The notes beneath the pieces are model-generated. The model was not told the origin of the DNA. It ran no database searches and worked only from the letters and a program-made list of their open reading frames with translations. The position numbers and the translations under genes are program-made. Shown piece by piece: positions 36,608 through 46,144 of a stretch of DNA of 64,000 nucleotides (positions are counted from its first letter, which is position 1; every line of letters begins with the position of its first letter). Source of the DNA: Schaedlerella arabinosiphila (GTDB lineage Bacteria > Bacillota > Clostridia > Lachnospirales > Lachnospiraceae); contig NZ_RHJS01000002.1 of the NCBI RefSeq assembly GCF_003885045.1, positions 3,038,001 through 3,102,000 on the forward strand, given 5' to 3'.

Positions 36608-37382
36608 TGAACAATTCCTCCTCTACACTTTGCGCAGCCTGTCCCGCAGGCGCCGCTTTTCCCTCATTCATTATAATGATCACCGCAAGAATCACACCGA
36701 CACATGCAACCGCAAGGATCGGGGCATTGAAGTAGCTCACCAGGACGACTCCCAGAAAAAAGTATACCGCCATCCTGCCTGACCACATCATTTTCAGCAG
36801 AAGCGCAATACCAACCGCAGGCATCAGGTTCGTCGCGTAGTCAAGTCCGCTTTGCACCACTTCCGGTATTGCGTCGATCAGCCCCTGTGCAAATCCGGTT
36901 CCGAACGCAAGCGCGGCAAATAGCACCAGCATCTTCGGCAGATCCGGAAGGAACGATACGAGAATATGTACCCTTTCGATCCCTTTCACATCGCCTTTCT
37001 CGCAGAGCTTCTCTACGTATGGATTTACCAGGCCGTTGATGATGTACTTCAGCAGGGTCAATGTGGAGCCGAGTACGGCGATGGGCACCGCAAAGGTCAA
37101 TGCTGTCTCCACATCCTGTCCCATCGTAATGGAAAATGCCGTGCCGATCACCGCCCCCAGCGACGCGTCCGCAGGGAGTGTTCCGCCGATCTGCATGACT
37201 CCCAGGAAGATCAGCTGCAGCGTCGCTCCCGCAATGACCCCCGCCTGAAGGTCTCCCAGAATCAGCCCCACGACCGGGCAGAGTACCAACGGTGTATTCA
37301 CCATCGGATATGCAAACCACGCTTCCGCCCAGGTAATAACCCACACCACCAATGTGATCAATAACGCGATTCCTATGTTCAT
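36600..37382 (-). CDS. Mannose-family PTS component EIIC
   Basis: This 260-residue membrane protein has about seven helices. PLVLCPVVGLILGDLQAGVIAGATLQLIFLGVMQIGGTLPADASLGAVIG is the family's core region. It forms the transport channel with EIID. CAGGAGGG precedes the ATG. Confidence 0.93.
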   Translation of the reverse strand: MNIGIALLITLVVWVITWAEAWFAYPMVNTPLVLCPVVGLILGDLQAGVIAGATLQLIFLGVMQIGGTLPADASLGAVIGTAFSITMGQDVETALTFAVPIAVLGSTLTLLKYIINGLVNPYVEKLCEKGDVKGIERVHILVSFLPDLPKMLVLFAALAFGTGFAQGLIDAIPEVVQSGLDYATNLMPAVGIALLLKMMWSGRMAVYFFLGVVLVSYFNAPILAVACVGVILAVIIIMNEGKAAPAGQAAQSVEEELFND

Positions 37383-37400
37383 AAGTATCCCTCCTGTAAA

Positions 37401-37880
37401 TTAATAATTTTTCATTACTTCATTCCATGTTTTCGCGGAATCCGACGGAACCATGCGGAATTCTATGGAATCCACCAGCCCGCTCAATTCTTTCAGATTT
37501 TCGATATCCTCATCATTCACATGTACGGCCGCAGCGATCATCCTGCTGCCCTCTTTCTTCCGGATCCCTCCGATATTGACCTTCCTGATCTGACCGGTCA
37601 GCCGGCACAGCCTTACAGCGTCCCCGATCGTTTTCACAATGACAAAGATCCCGATCTCTGCCGAACGGGGGTCGTTGAGCAGCGCCGCGGCATCCTCGAC
37701 GGAGCGGATGGCAAGCTTCATTCCGCTTGGCTTTGCCATTTTCAGCGCCATCTTTGCCATCTCATTTTCCATGACTTCATCATTTGCGATCAGGATCGAA
37801 GTCGCATTTACATTACTCACCCATGTAACCGCAACCTGCCCATGAAGAAGTCTTTCGTCAATCCTCATTAGACTTACCAT
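37401..37880 (-). CDS. Mannose-family PTS component EIIB
   Basis: This 159-residue cytoplasmic phosphocarrier has H13 in RIDERLLHGQVAVTW as the phosphorylated residue. The family block RKVNIGGIRKKEGSR follows. It passes phosphate from EIIA to the incoming sugar. The gene overlaps the EIIA gene by seven bases. Confidence 0.93.
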   Translation of the reverse strand: MVSLMRIDERLLHGQVAVTWVSNVNATSILIANDEVMENEMAKMALKMAKPSGMKLAIRSVEDAAALLNDPRSAEIGIFVIVKTIGDAVRLCRLTGQIRKVNIGGIRKKEGSRMIAAAVHVNDEDIENLKELSGLVDSIEFRMVPSDSAKTWNEVMKNY

Positions 37881-38305
37881 AACCCATCCTCACTTTCCTT
37901 TTCTTTCAGCTTTTTCATGACAGACGCATTGCAGAACTGGATCCCCTGTCGGCCTTCCTCGATTAGATCTTCGATTTCATCCGATAAGACCGCTTCCTGC
38001 GGCAAAAGCGCCGTGCCGAGCACCACGCCGAGGTTCATACCGGAAATGATGCTCACATTGGGCTCCATGCACAGCTCGATCATCGCGTTATAAACGCTGC
38101 CGCCTTTGATGTCGCACAAAAGCACGTATTCATCTTCCGGCTCCTGTTCCATCATCTCTCTTACCTTCCCAAGGACTGCCTGCGGCGTCCCCCAGGTATC
38201 GAGCCCGAACGCGCTGACCTCGGCGGTATCGCCCAGGATCATGGATACCGCGCTCTTCATGCCTTCCGCCAGGCTGCCATGGGATGCCAATATCAATTTT
38301 CTCAT
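37874..38305 (-). CDS. Mannose-family PTS component EIIA
   Basis: This 143-residue cytoplasmic protein has H9 in LASHGSLAEGMKSA as the phosphorylation site and DIKGGSVYNAM as the second conserved block. It receives phosphate from HPr and may also phosphorylate the LevR-like activator. GGGAGG precedes its ATG. It is first in the operon, with about 295 bases between it and the activator gene. Confidence 0.92.
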   Translation of the reverse strand: MRKLILASHGSLAEGMKSAVSMILGDTAEVSAFGLDTWGTPQAVLGKVREMMEQEPEDEYVLLCDIKGGSVYNAMIELCMEPNVSIISGMNLGVVLGTALLPQEAVLSDEIEDLIEEGRQGIQFCNASVMKKLKEKESEDGLW

Positions 38306-38464
38306 ACCACACCTCCCTCTTTTTGATGTTTTTACCTGATACTATATTAAAGAGCAACTTTCTGTTCATTTCATGCCAGTTTTTATATTTTTTTCTTTTT
38401 TATTTCGAAAACAGCGGATTTTCCGCATTTTTTAGCCTTATTTTTTTATAAAAGCGCAAAAGAA

Positions 38465-38507
38465 AAATCTGCCGGAATCTTCATTTTCTTAAAATTTCGG
38501 CAGATTT
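38465..38507. terminator. 13-bp hairpin between activator gene and PTS operon
   Basis: AAATCTGCCGGAA (38465-38477) pairs with TTTCGGCAGATTT (38495-38507), one mismatch. Read on the minus strand it ends in TTTTTCTTTT, so it is a likely terminator of the activator gene. It also lies 160-200 bases upstream of EIIA, where an activator of this type would bind, so a dual role is possible. Otherwise the 38306-38600 gap is AT-rich. A TTGCT box at 38353 and a TGGCAT box at 38373 recall sigma-54 elements but are wrongly spaced. Confidence 0.65.
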
Positions 38508-38600
38508 CATCACTATTTCTATTTTTTTCGTCACTGTTTTCAAATCTCATTGAGCAGTATTTCTCTTCGGAAGACTGTGCCTCCGGTAAATCAGATTTTT

Positions 38601-41375
38601 TCAGCCGTTATAGATATATTCATATAAATACGCGATTTCCGATACCGGGATTGCCAGGCCATAATATTTTTCCGCCTCCTGAAAGCATTCTCTCACAATT
38701 CCTATGAATTCTTTTTTATCCTCCTCAAACCTCTCGACATCTTCATAGCTTACGCATACTTTATCTACGATCAGGCGCTCTATCATACAGCAGATGTGGA
38801 TATACAGGCCTACCTTTGTCTTATTTTTAAACGGCACTCCTGTCCTGATCTGCAGCAGCCTGATGATCTTCTCGGCAAATTCGATCACTTTCTGGGGATT
38901 TAAGATCGTCAGATGCCCCACCAGGTTCGTCAGAGAAAAATTCTTTACCAGATTGTCGTTAAACTGCCTCAGCTCTTCCCGGGAAAGGACTTTGGAGAAC
39001 AGGCCGTTGATCTCGTCGGAATTGTGCTGCTGTATCATGTTGTCCAGTGATATATAAGGCACGCCTTCCACCCCGGGATCACTTGTCCCTATGATAAAGA
39101 GGACGTTATATTTTTCAAATACAGGCGACTGCCGGCCTGCATCGGACAGGCTTCCATAATTATAAGGAATCATCTTGAGCTCCGTCGTCACCGGAAGGCT
39201 CTGGGCCAGCAGATCGGCAATCCTTTCCGCCATCCCCATCCCGGTCGCGCAGACAGACAGTATGGCCATCGTTTTCTTCCTGTTTTCTATATAATGGCAT
39301 TCCGGCCGGAATTTGTAGTCTTCTACAGCTTCCAGGATCTTGCTGATCGGCATCCCGTCCCGGATATATTCACCGATCATAACCATAAGCTTCAGCGAGG
39401 TATCGCCGATCATTCCCAGATTGATATCATGGATCCCGTCAATTTTGGTATAGATGTCAAGCAGGGAACCAAAGTCTACCATCAGGATGATATCCTTTAC
39501 CCCGTGGAGCTGACGGATATAAACGGCTATTTTCCGGGCAATCTCCTCACTGGACACATTGACAGGCATATCCACTCCGTCGAAGATATGGTTTCCCAGA
39601 AGGTCATTCGCCGTTGCCGCCATGCTGCTTGCCGTTGAATACCCGTGCGCGAGCACGATTCCGATTGTCTGTCGGCTTTCTGACTGAACGGCAAATGTGG
39701 AGATTGCGATAAAAAGATCCAGTATCCCGACCGCGTTCAGATTTTTTCCCAGATTATTGCGCATTTCACAGATGAGCTCTGTGCAGAGCTTATCGTGTGC
39801 CGCGTCCTGCCTGCGGAAGATTTCCTGCACCTTCGCGATCTCGCCTTCATACTCCCGGAGGAGCGCCCCGCAGGAGGATCCGTTCTGGATATAGTCACAG
39901 ATAAACCTTCCCACATTCAGAATATCCTGGTTTGAAAACGTAATCCCGCGGCGCTTTCCCACCTGCTGGCATACCTGTTTTACAATTTCCATATAAAGGT
40001 TATCCTTTGGACTATCCTCCCGGTTTGTGTCAAAGGAGATCTCGTCCATATACTGGGAAAAACGGTTCCGGCTGATATTGACCAGATCTGCAATGTCTTC
40101 CTGCTCCCGGAGGATCCTGCGGATCTGCCGCAAAAGATCCCTGTTGAAAAGGTAGATCTTTTTCTGCACCTGAAGCTCCTTTCGGAGTTCCTCCATGGTC
40201 AATACGCTTTTTTCTTCAGTTTCCTCCGACTGGCCGACATAGTTTTTTAATACATAGTCCGGAAGATGGTGCATATAGATCGTCATCTGCTCCTCGCCGT
40301 GTCTCTGCGAATCTAAATACGCGTTTGCCGAACAGGTTCGGACGCAGTTCACCATCTCTCCCACATTGCCGCTGAACTGGTATTCCAGGATTCTATGGTA
40401 TGCGCCGCCTACGATCCGGATCTGGCGTTCGATCCGCTGCTCCTCCTGGCAAAGCAGTGAATATAATATTTCTTTTTTCTCCTGCTGCGGCCTGTCCTCC
40501 AAAGCCGCCAGCCGCGTCACCAGCGGGATCCTCCGCGTCAGGGTCTTCAGAAGGGCCATCTCCGGATTCTCCGTGGTCGCCATTACGATCCGTGTCCTGG
40601 CCGTGTACCACCGTTCATTATCCCCCACCATATGGTACTGCCCTTTGTCCATAAAATGAAACAGCTTTTCCTGGCACTGGGAAGAAAGGCAGTGTACTTC
40701 ATCCAGAAATAAAACCCCTCCGTCCGACATTGCGATCAGCCCTTTCCTGTCCTTGTCCGCTCCTGTATATGCCCCCTTGCGGTATCCGAAAAGATTCGTG
40801 AGAAACAGCTCCGCATTGTTCGCGTATTCCGCGCAGTTCACACTGACATACTGCCCCTCCGGGCCGATAATGTCCTTCTGCCTGGCATATTCATACATCA
40901 TCCTGGCAAGGTAGCTTTTTCCGGTTCCGGTCTCTCCGAGCAGCAGGATGGGCAGCCCGGCCTTCGGATAAGTGATGGCCGCCTTGCACTGCTCTACATT
41001 GTAGCTGAGACTCCCTTTGCTTCCGATCATACGTGAAAATACCGAATCATCCTTTGCCCGGAGCACCTCCTGTTCCAGTTCATCCAGGGAACTATAATTC
41101 CCCTGGAACCCCATGCCCGCCTGCACCGGAATGCTTCCATAGGCTTTCCTTTCCAGCGCCCTTCTGTCGAAAAAATATACCGGCCTTGTATTTACCTTGA
41201 CCAGGATGCCTGCCGCTGCCGCCTCGTTCAGATACTGGCTTGCCGCGGTCCTGCTGATATTCAGCCGGCCGGCAATGGATGCCGCCGAATATTTTTCCGC
41301 CGACTGAAAATCCGTATTTTCCGTGATCTGTTCCAAATATTCCAAGACCTGATGTCTGGTATCCTTTCCTGTCAT
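38601..41375 (-). CDS. LevR-like sigma-54-dependent transcriptional activator
   Basis: This protein of about 924 residues has, in order: an N-terminal helix-turn-helix (ASIAGRLNISRTAASQYL); an AAA+ domain with Walker A GETGTGKS (147-154), the sigma-54 contact loop as GAYTGA and Walker B GGVLFLDEVH; a PTS regulation domain; an EIIA-Man-like domain (IVLAHGYSTASSMAA); an EIIB-like domain (LSVCATGMGMAERIADLL); and a final PRD. It opens sigma-54 promoters when its PTS-controlled histidines are in the right state, and should activate the PTS operon next to it. The ATG at 41375 follows GGGAGGGG. Confidence 0.93.
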   Translation of the reverse strand: MTGKDTRHQVLEYLEQITENTDFQSAEKYSAASIAGRLNISRTAASQYLNEAAAAGILVKVNTRPVYFFDRRALERKAYGSIPVQAGMGFQGNYSSLDELEQEVLRAKDDSVFSRMIGSKGSLSYNVEQCKAAITYPKAGLPILLLGETGTGKSYLARMMYEYARQKDIIGPEGQYVSVNCAEYANNAELFLTNLFGYRKGAYTGADKDRKGLIAMSDGGVLFLDEVHCLSSQCQEKLFHFMDKGQYHMVGDNERWYTARTRIVMATTENPEMALLKTLTRRIPLVTRLAALEDRPQQEKKEILYSLLCQEEQRIERQIRIVGGAYHRILEYQFSGNVGEMVNCVRTCSANAYLDSQRHGEEQMTIYMHHLPDYVLKNYVGQSEETEEKSVLTMEELRKELQVQKKIYLFNRDLLRQIRRILREQEDIADLVNISRNRFSQYMDEISFDTNREDSPKDNLYMEIVKQVCQQVGKRRGITFSNQDILNVGRFICDYIQNGSSCGALLREYEGEIAKVQEIFRRQDAAHDKLCTELICEMRNNLGKNLNAVGILDLFIAISTFAVQSESRQTIGIVLAHGYSTASSMAATANDLLGNHIFDGVDMPVNVSSEEIARKIAVYIRQLHGVKDIILMVDFGSLLDIYTKIDGIHDINLGMIGDTSLKLMVMIGEYIRDGMPISKILEAVEDYKFRPECHYIENRKKTMAILSVCATGMGMAERIADLLAQSLPVTTELKMIPYNYGSLSDAGRQSPVFEKYNVLFIIGTSDPGVEGVPYISLDNMIQQHNSDEINGLFSKVLSREELRQFNDNLVKNFSLTNLVGHLTILNPQKVIEFAEKIIRLLQIRTGVPFKNKTKVGLYIHICCMIERLIVDKVCVSYEDVERFEEDKKEFIGIVRECFQEAEKYYGLAIPVSEIAYLYEYIYNG

Positions 41376-41420
41376 AAGTCCCCTCCCGCATCGAAATGAT
41401 ACTTTTCTTCTTATGGGAAT

Positions 41421-41447
41421 ATTATAACATGGTACAAAAAAGTTCAA
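41421..41447 (-). promoter_or_regulatory. Promoter of the LevR-like activator gene
   Basis: On the minus strand TATAAT (41421-41426) has TGT before it (extended -10), with TTGAAC (41442-41447) 15 bases upstream. The spacer is short, so the extended -10 is probably what matters. Confidence 0.55.
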
Positions 41448-41505
41448 TATCTATTTTATAGAAAATCAAAAAAATCGAAACAAAACAAAAACAAATAAAA
41501 CCAAT

Positions 41506-41534
41506 TTGCAAATCATCAAAAACCGTGATATGAT
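41506..41534 (+). promoter_or_regulatory. Sigma-A promoter of rpoN
   Basis: TTGCAA (41506-41511), 17 bases, TATGAT (41529-41534). The start codon of rpoN lies 36 bases beyond the -10. It faces away from the activator promoter. Confidence 0.75.
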
Positions 41535-41570
41535 AAAAATGTCAAAAGGATTTGTCCGAGGTGTGTTGTT

Positions 41571-42959
41571 ATGAAGCTTGATCTTACGGCCCGTCAAAAG
41601 TTAAAGATCTCCCAAAAGCTGGCTCCCGCACAGCAGCAAAAATTGAAAATTCTGGCTATGGATACCCAGGAGCTTTTACAATTTTTAGAGTCGGAGCAGC
41701 TGGAGAACCCGATCCTGGAATTCGATTCTTACTCCGCGGCCGGGCAGGAATATACCTCCCTGGGGGAATGGATGGGATATTCGGCTCCTGCTGATCCGGA
41801 AGAATCCGGCATCCGCGAGAGTGGAGAATACTGCCCCGAGATTCCTGCCGAAGAGCATCCCCTGCTTTCGGATCACCTGCTTTCGCAGATCGAGCATCTC
41901 CGCGTGCCGCCTGAGCTTTTGATCCGCGTAAAAGCACTTCTTCCCTATATGGACGGTACCACCGGATATTTTCAGGAAAGCCGAGGATATCTTCAGGCGG
42001 TCCTCTCCTGCAGCGACGGGGAATTTGAAGAGGCCGCCGGACTCATCCGCAACATGGAGCCGGCAGGTGTCGGCGCCTTTGACCTGGCGGACTGTCTGGC
42101 CCTTCAGCTGAAAAGGAAGGGGGAGTACGATGAAACGCTGGGACAGATCCTGTCGGAGCATCTGGAAGATCTGGCCGGAGGAAAGCTGAGCCATATTACA
42201 CGAACGCTTGGCATTTCCACGGAAAAGGCCCGGAACTACCTTCGAATGATCCGGAATCTGGATCCGAAGCCTGCGAAATGTTTTGGCCGGCAGGCAGTCA
42301 GCTATATCATACCGGATCTCAGAGCGGTTAAGGAAGAAGGGCGCTGGGAGATTACCGTGCGCGACGGCGGGCAAAGGAGGATCCATTTAAACCCTACCTA
42401 TATGCAGATGGCAGGGTCCGCCCGGGAGGAAGCGTTGCAGAATTATTTTAAAGAGAAGATCGGCCGTGCGGAAGCCGTCATACGCGCTGTGGAGCAGCGG
42501 GAAGAAACCCTGATCCGCATCGCCGGATTTGCCCTTTCCCGCCAGGAGTGCTTTGCCCTCAGGCACGGGCAGCGGATCCGGCTTACCATGCGGCAGGCCG
42601 CAGAGGAGCTTGGACTGCATCCTTCCACTTTCAGCCGGGCAGTCCAGGGAAAATACATTGATCTTCCGACCGGTGTCTGTGCCTTGAGAGAGCTTTTCCC
42701 CGGTTCCAATGAAAAGGCGGAGGCCGGGAAAAGGCAGGAGCTGTCCAAAGAGGAGCAGATGATCGCTCTGCTGGAAAGCTTGATCCATGGAGAGAACCGA
42801 TCCCGCCCGCTTTCCGATATGCAGCTTTCGGATCTTCTCTCGAAGAAGGGCTTTACTGCCGCCAGAAGGACTGTGGCTAAGTACCGGGAAATCGCCGGTA
42901 TTCCGAGTGCTGCCCGGAGGAAGGGGATAGCATTCCTGAACAGCTCCGGCAAAAACTGA
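41571..42959 (+). CDS. rpoN: RNA polymerase sigma-54 factor
   Basis: This 462-residue sigma factor has the Gln/Leu-rich activator-interacting N-terminus (QKLKISQKLAPAQQQKLKILAMDTQELLQFLESEQLENPILE), the core-binding region, a helix-turn-helix (LTMRQAAEELGLHPSTFSRAVQGKYI) and the RpoN box ARRTVAKYRE near the C-terminus. It directs polymerase to -24/-12 promoters that need an enhancer-binding activator, such as the LevR-like protein divergently encoded. Pairing of sigma factor, activator and PTS in one locus suggests a dedicated control unit. Confidence 0.95.
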   Translation: MKLDLTARQKLKISQKLAPAQQQKLKILAMDTQELLQFLESEQLENPILEFDSYSAAGQEYTSLGEWMGYSAPADPEESGIRESGEYCPEIPAEEHPLLSDHLLSQIEHLRVPPELLIRVKALLPYMDGTTGYFQESRGYLQAVLSCSDGEFEEAAGLIRNMEPAGVGAFDLADCLALQLKRKGEYDETLGQILSEHLEDLAGGKLSHITRTLGISTEKARNYLRMIRNLDPKPAKCFGRQAVSYIIPDLRAVKEEGRWEITVRDGGQRRIHLNPTYMQMAGSAREEALQNYFKEKIGRAEAVIRAVEQREETLIRIAGFALSRQECFALRHGQRIRLTMRQAAEELGLHPSTFSRAVQGKYIDLPTGVCALRELFPGSNEKAEAGKRQELSKEEQMIALLESLIHGENRSRPLSDMQLSDLLSKKGFTAARRTVAKYREIAGIPSAARRKGIAFLNSSGKN

Positions 42960-42980
42960 ACATTACGGAGGTACCCCAAT

Positions 42981-43121
42981 GAAGGACGTGTGATCACCGC
43001 CGGGGCAAATGCTTATGTGGATTTTGCGATTGAGACGGTGAAGGAGCTGGAGCTGTTCGAGGATGAAGCAGATCTGCAGGAGACGATTGCTTTTTGGAAA
43101 TATCATAAGAGGGCGGAGTAG
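42981..43121 (+). pseudogene. C-terminal remnant of a DJ-1/PfpI-like gene
   Basis: With no start codon, the frame reads EGRVITAGANAYVDFAIETVKELELFEDEADLQETIAFWKYHKRAE and then stops. This looks like the end of a DJ-1/PfpI (type 1 glutamine amidotransferase-like) protein (VITA.A..YVDFA.E..KEL.L..DE.D..ET..F.KY). The catalytic Cys region is missing. It begins 22 bases after the rpoN stop. Confidence 0.5.
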
Positions 43122-43214
43122 GATTTTAAAAAGGCTCTACAGATGTTCCCTCATGAGTAATTTGATCAGTAAGCGATACAAAACCTCCTGTAGTGCATCC
43201 CACCCCATCCCCTG

Positions 43215-43584
43215 CTATACTGTTCCTAAATTTTGTTCTGCAATAAAAAGCAGGACTGTCTGAATGGCCCAGGACACCAGACGAGTGTTGTATGATGATG
43301 TAGATTCTTTAAACCATTCGTCTATCATTTTTTCAAACATAACAGACACTTCTCTGTGAAATGTCCCTCCTGAGAGCAAATCCTCCATTTTCATCTTCAT
43401 ATCCGCACTGCCCTCGCGGATCAATTTCCCTGCAAGTCCGTTGCTGCTGGTATTTGCCCAATAGTTCGTGACTATGTGTTTATCCAAATAATTTATGATG
43501 GACCATAGATTTGTCGATATAAAAAATATCTTCTGTCACTACTTCCTCAAAATTCTGGTGGCCGATTCCAACCGTTTTTGCCAT
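43215..43584 (-). pseudogene. Internally deleted AAA-ATPase-like gene (PF09820 type)
   Basis: The minus strand starts with MAKTVGIGHQNFEEVVTEDIFYIDKSMV (ATG at 43584), the typical N-terminus of this family. After a stop the frame resumes with VTNYWANTSSNGLAGKLIREGSADMKMKMEDLLSGG and MFEKMIDEWFKESTSSYN, blocks from the middle and the C-terminal nuclease region. Some 400 residues including the P-loop are missing and the frame is broken. It is the second damaged member of this family in the window, after 1585-2787. Confidence 0.8.
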
Positions 43585-43615
43585 ACCCGCACCTCACAAT
43601 CATTTGCTTTCGGTC

Positions 43616-44872
43616 CTATTCCTGATCATTCGTCAGATTCAGCTTGTCCAGCATATAAAATGCCAGGCTCAAAAGCATTCCCACGATGCAGGCCAGCACC
43701 ATACCGGTCAGTTCTACATTTCCCAGCTTCACGGAAATGCCGGACAGGCCCGTGACGAAGATGACTGAGGTCAGCGTCAGGTTTCTGGAACGTCCGTAAT
43801 CCACCTGGGAATCCACCAGAATCCGGATGCCGGATGCGCCGATCATGCCGTACAGCAGGAAGGAAATGCCGCCGATTACCGGGCCGGGAACGGTCTGGAT
43901 CAGCATGGACAGTTTTCCCACCACGGAGCAGAGGATGGAGAGCACCGCCGCCCCCGCGATCACCCGCACGCTGTAAACCTTTGTAACCGCCATCACGCCG
44001 ATATTTTCTCCGTAGGTGGTGGTGGGGACGGAGCCGATCAGGCCGGAGAGCATGGTGGAAAAATTATCTCCGAAAAGGGAGCGGTGAAGTCCCGGGTCTT
44101 TTAACAGATCCCGGCCCACGATCTTGCTTGTCACCACCTGGTGGCCGATGTGCTCCGATGTAATCACGAGGATCACGGGAAGGATGGTCAGGATTGCCGC
44201 CACGTCAAACTTCGGAAACTGAAAATTAGGCAGCGCGAAAAACGGGGCCTGTGCCACTTCTGTAAAGTCTACGATCCCGCAGGCCAGCGCGGCGATGTAT
44301 CCTGCAATGACCGAGATCAGGATTGGGATCACCGACAGAAATCCTTTGAAGAGAACATTTCCGAACACAGCCACTCCAAGAGTCACCACAAAGACAATCA
44401 CATTTTTCATGCTGATGGTTTCATCCAGAAGCCCTGCGTTGCTTGCGGCGCTCCCTGCAAGCTCCAGCCCGATGAGGGCGACAACCGGCCCCATAGCCGC
44501 AGGCGGAAGCACAACGTCGATCCAGTCTGAACCGAATTTATAAATGATCAGGGCCACGATGCAGCCGCAGAAGCCTACCGCCACAAAACCGCCCAGCGCG
44601 TATTCATACCCCATCTGACTGATGACCAGTCCCGCCGGCGCCAGAAATGCGAAACTGGAACCAAGATATGCCGGCGCCTTTCCTTTTGTAACCACAATAA
44701 AAAGAAGCGTCCCCACACCGTTCATAAACAGCACGATGGCCGGGCTGATTCCGAAAATAAAGGGCACAAGCACCGTGGCGCCGAACATGGCGAACATGTG
44801 CTGGATACTCAGCGGAATCAGCAGCTTTGCCGGAACCTTCTCTTCAACCTGGATGATGTTTCTTTCTTTCAT
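43616..44872 (-). CDS. Uracil/xanthine permease (NCS2 family)
   Basis: This transporter of about 418 residues has 12-14 hydrophobic segments and the family blocks LIPLSIQHMFAMFGATVLVPF, LAPAGLVISQMGYEYALGG, ILVITSEHIGHQVVTSK and TTYGENIGVMAVTKVYS. The pattern fits UraA-type uracil permeases. It imports nucleobases with protons. The ATG at 44872 (MKERNIIQVEEK) follows AAGGAG. No pyrimidine regulatory element was seen upstream. Confidence 0.92.
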   Translation of the reverse strand: MKERNIIQVEEKVPAKLLIPLSIQHMFAMFGATVLVPFIFGISPAIVLFMNGVGTLLFIVVTKGKAPAYLGSSFAFLAPAGLVISQMGYEYALGGFVAVGFCGCIVALIIYKFGSDWIDVVLPPAAMGPVVALIGLELAGSAASNAGLLDETISMKNVIVFVVTLGVAVFGNVLFKGFLSVIPILISVIAGYIAALACGIVDFTEVAQAPFFALPNFQFPKFDVAAILTILPVILVITSEHIGHQVVTSKIVGRDLLKDPGLHRSLFGDNFSTMLSGLIGSVPTTTYGENIGVMAVTKVYSVRVIAGAAVLSILCSVVGKLSMLIQTVPGPVIGGISFLLYGMIGASGIRILVDSQVDYGRSRNLTLTSVIFVTGLSGISVKLGNVELTGMVLACIVGMLLSLAFYMLDKLNLTNDQE

Positions 44873-44926
44873 TTTCTCTCTTCTCCTTTTCATTCTCCTG
44901 GTGTACTGATGTTAGCTTCCAAGAGA

Positions 44927-45538
44927 TCACTCATATTTCTTTCTGCCTTTCATGCTTCCAACCGGGGAGGTGGGGTCATCCTGTATCCTGGATATTTTGG
45001 ATCTGGGAAGCCCGTCTTTTTCATACAGATCAATCTCAATCTGATATGCCTCATCAATGAGAATATAATCGGCTCCGTAAGCCCGGCACTGTTCCAGGAT
45101 TTCCGCGTTGTCCCGGCATACGTTTTCTATGGTGCATTCCCCGTCATCCATTCGCTTTTCCACAACATTTGCGTATTCCCTGATCTCCTGGAAATGCTTT
45201 CTGATATAGCCGCTGCTCATGACCAGGCAAATGTATCTGATATGCTCCAGATATTCCGGCGCGAAATCTTTTTCCCAGCCAAAGGGAATATAACAGCCTT
45301 CCACAATCAGATTCTGCTGATTCTCCACCGCCGTTTTTATCATTTCCCGGACAATCGGCCACAGACAGCCGGTCAGCGCCTCATCGCTGCTCGTCGGTGT
45401 AAGATCCGTATGTCTGCTTCGGATCAGCCCCATCTTTAAATGGTCGATGGATAAATATGGGAAATGATATTGCTCAAGCAGTCTTTGGGCCAGCGCTGTT
45501 TTCCCTGTGTGTGACGCTCCTGCGATTAAAACGATCAC
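44927..45538 (-). CDS. P-loop kinase of unknown substrate
   Basis: This 203-residue protein starts MIVLIAGASHTGKTALAQRLLEQ, a Walker A motif (GASHTGKT, 7-14) of small-molecule kinases, followed by YLSIDHLKMGLIRS and IVEGCYIPFGW. The C-terminal half carries acidic and basic helices. It resembles 2-phosphoglycerate/zeta-toxin-like or adenylylsulfate-like kinases, but I cannot name a substrate. The start is a GTG with GGAGGG upstream. Confidence 0.75.
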   Translation of the reverse strand: MIVLIAGASHTGKTALAQRLLEQYHFPYLSIDHLKMGLIRSRHTDLTPTSSDEALTGCLWPIVREMIKTAVENQQNLIVEGCYIPFGWEKDFAPEYLEHIRYICLVMSSGYIRKHFQEIREYANVVEKRMDDGECTIENVCRDNAEILEQCRAYGADYILIDEAYQIEIDLYEKDGLPRSKISRIQDDPTSPVGSMKGRKKYE

Positions 45539-45559
45539 TCCTGTCCCTCCGTTCTCAGT

Positions 45560-46144
45560 TCAGCGGTTCTCCCGGATCACCCTGCATGGATTGCCGTATG
45601 CGATGGTGTTGTCCGGAATATCCTTTGTAACTACGCTTCCTGCACCGATCACAACATTGTCCCCAATGGTGACGCCCGGCATGATGATTGCGCCTCCGCC
45701 GATCCACACGTTGTCCCCGATGGTCACCGGGGCAGTCTGGGTTTTGCAGAATGCAAAGGAACCGTCTTCTTTCGGCTCTCCAAACCGGTCAATGGCATTT
45801 GTTGGATGAAATGCCGTATAGATCTGCACATTGGGGGCAATGAGGGCGTTGTTTCCGATGCGGATCACATTGTCGTCTAAAAAGGTGCAGTTCATATTGA
45901 CCTCGCAGTGGTTTCCAAAGTAAATATGAATGCCGTAATCCACATAGAACGGGGCGGTAATCCAGAGGTTCTCGCCCTTTCCTCCCAGCAGTTCATCCAG
46001 GATTCTTTCCTTTTCCCTGGCATTTGCAGAATCCGTGCTGTTATAGTCTCTTACCAGGTCCTTTGCCTTATGCCATTGGGTCAATAATTCCGCATCCCCG
46101 CAGTCATAAAGCTGACCTGCCAGCATTTTTTCTCTTTCAGTCAT
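45560..46144 (-). CDS. Sugar O-acetyltransferase (maltose/galactoside type)
   Basis: This 194-residue left-handed beta-helix enzyme has the N-terminal Mac domain ([20 protein letters not shown]) and hexapeptide repeats ([60 protein letters not shown]). The catalytic His in TAFHPTNA is present. It transfers acetyl from acetyl-CoA to sugars. GGAGG precedes the ATG. Confidence 0.93.
   Translation of the reverse strand: MTEREKMLAGQLYDCGDAELLTQWHKAKDLVRDYNSTDSANAREKERILDELLGGKGENLWITAPFYVDYGIHIYFGNHCEVNMNCTFLDDNVIRIGNNALIAPNVQIYTAFHPTNAIDRFGEPKEDGSFAFCKTQTAPVTIGDNVWIGGGAIIMPGVTIGDNVVIGAGSVVTKDIPDNTIAYGNPCRVIRENR

Noticed and set aside
38353..38378. Sigma-54 (-24/-12) promoter before the EIIA gene
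   Set aside because: TTGCT and TGGCAT boxes are present on the minus strand, but the GG to GC spacing is about 20 bases rather than 10. With correct spacing the -24 site reads TGAACAG, lacking the invariant GG. A sigma-54 promoter is expected here, but I cannot point to it.
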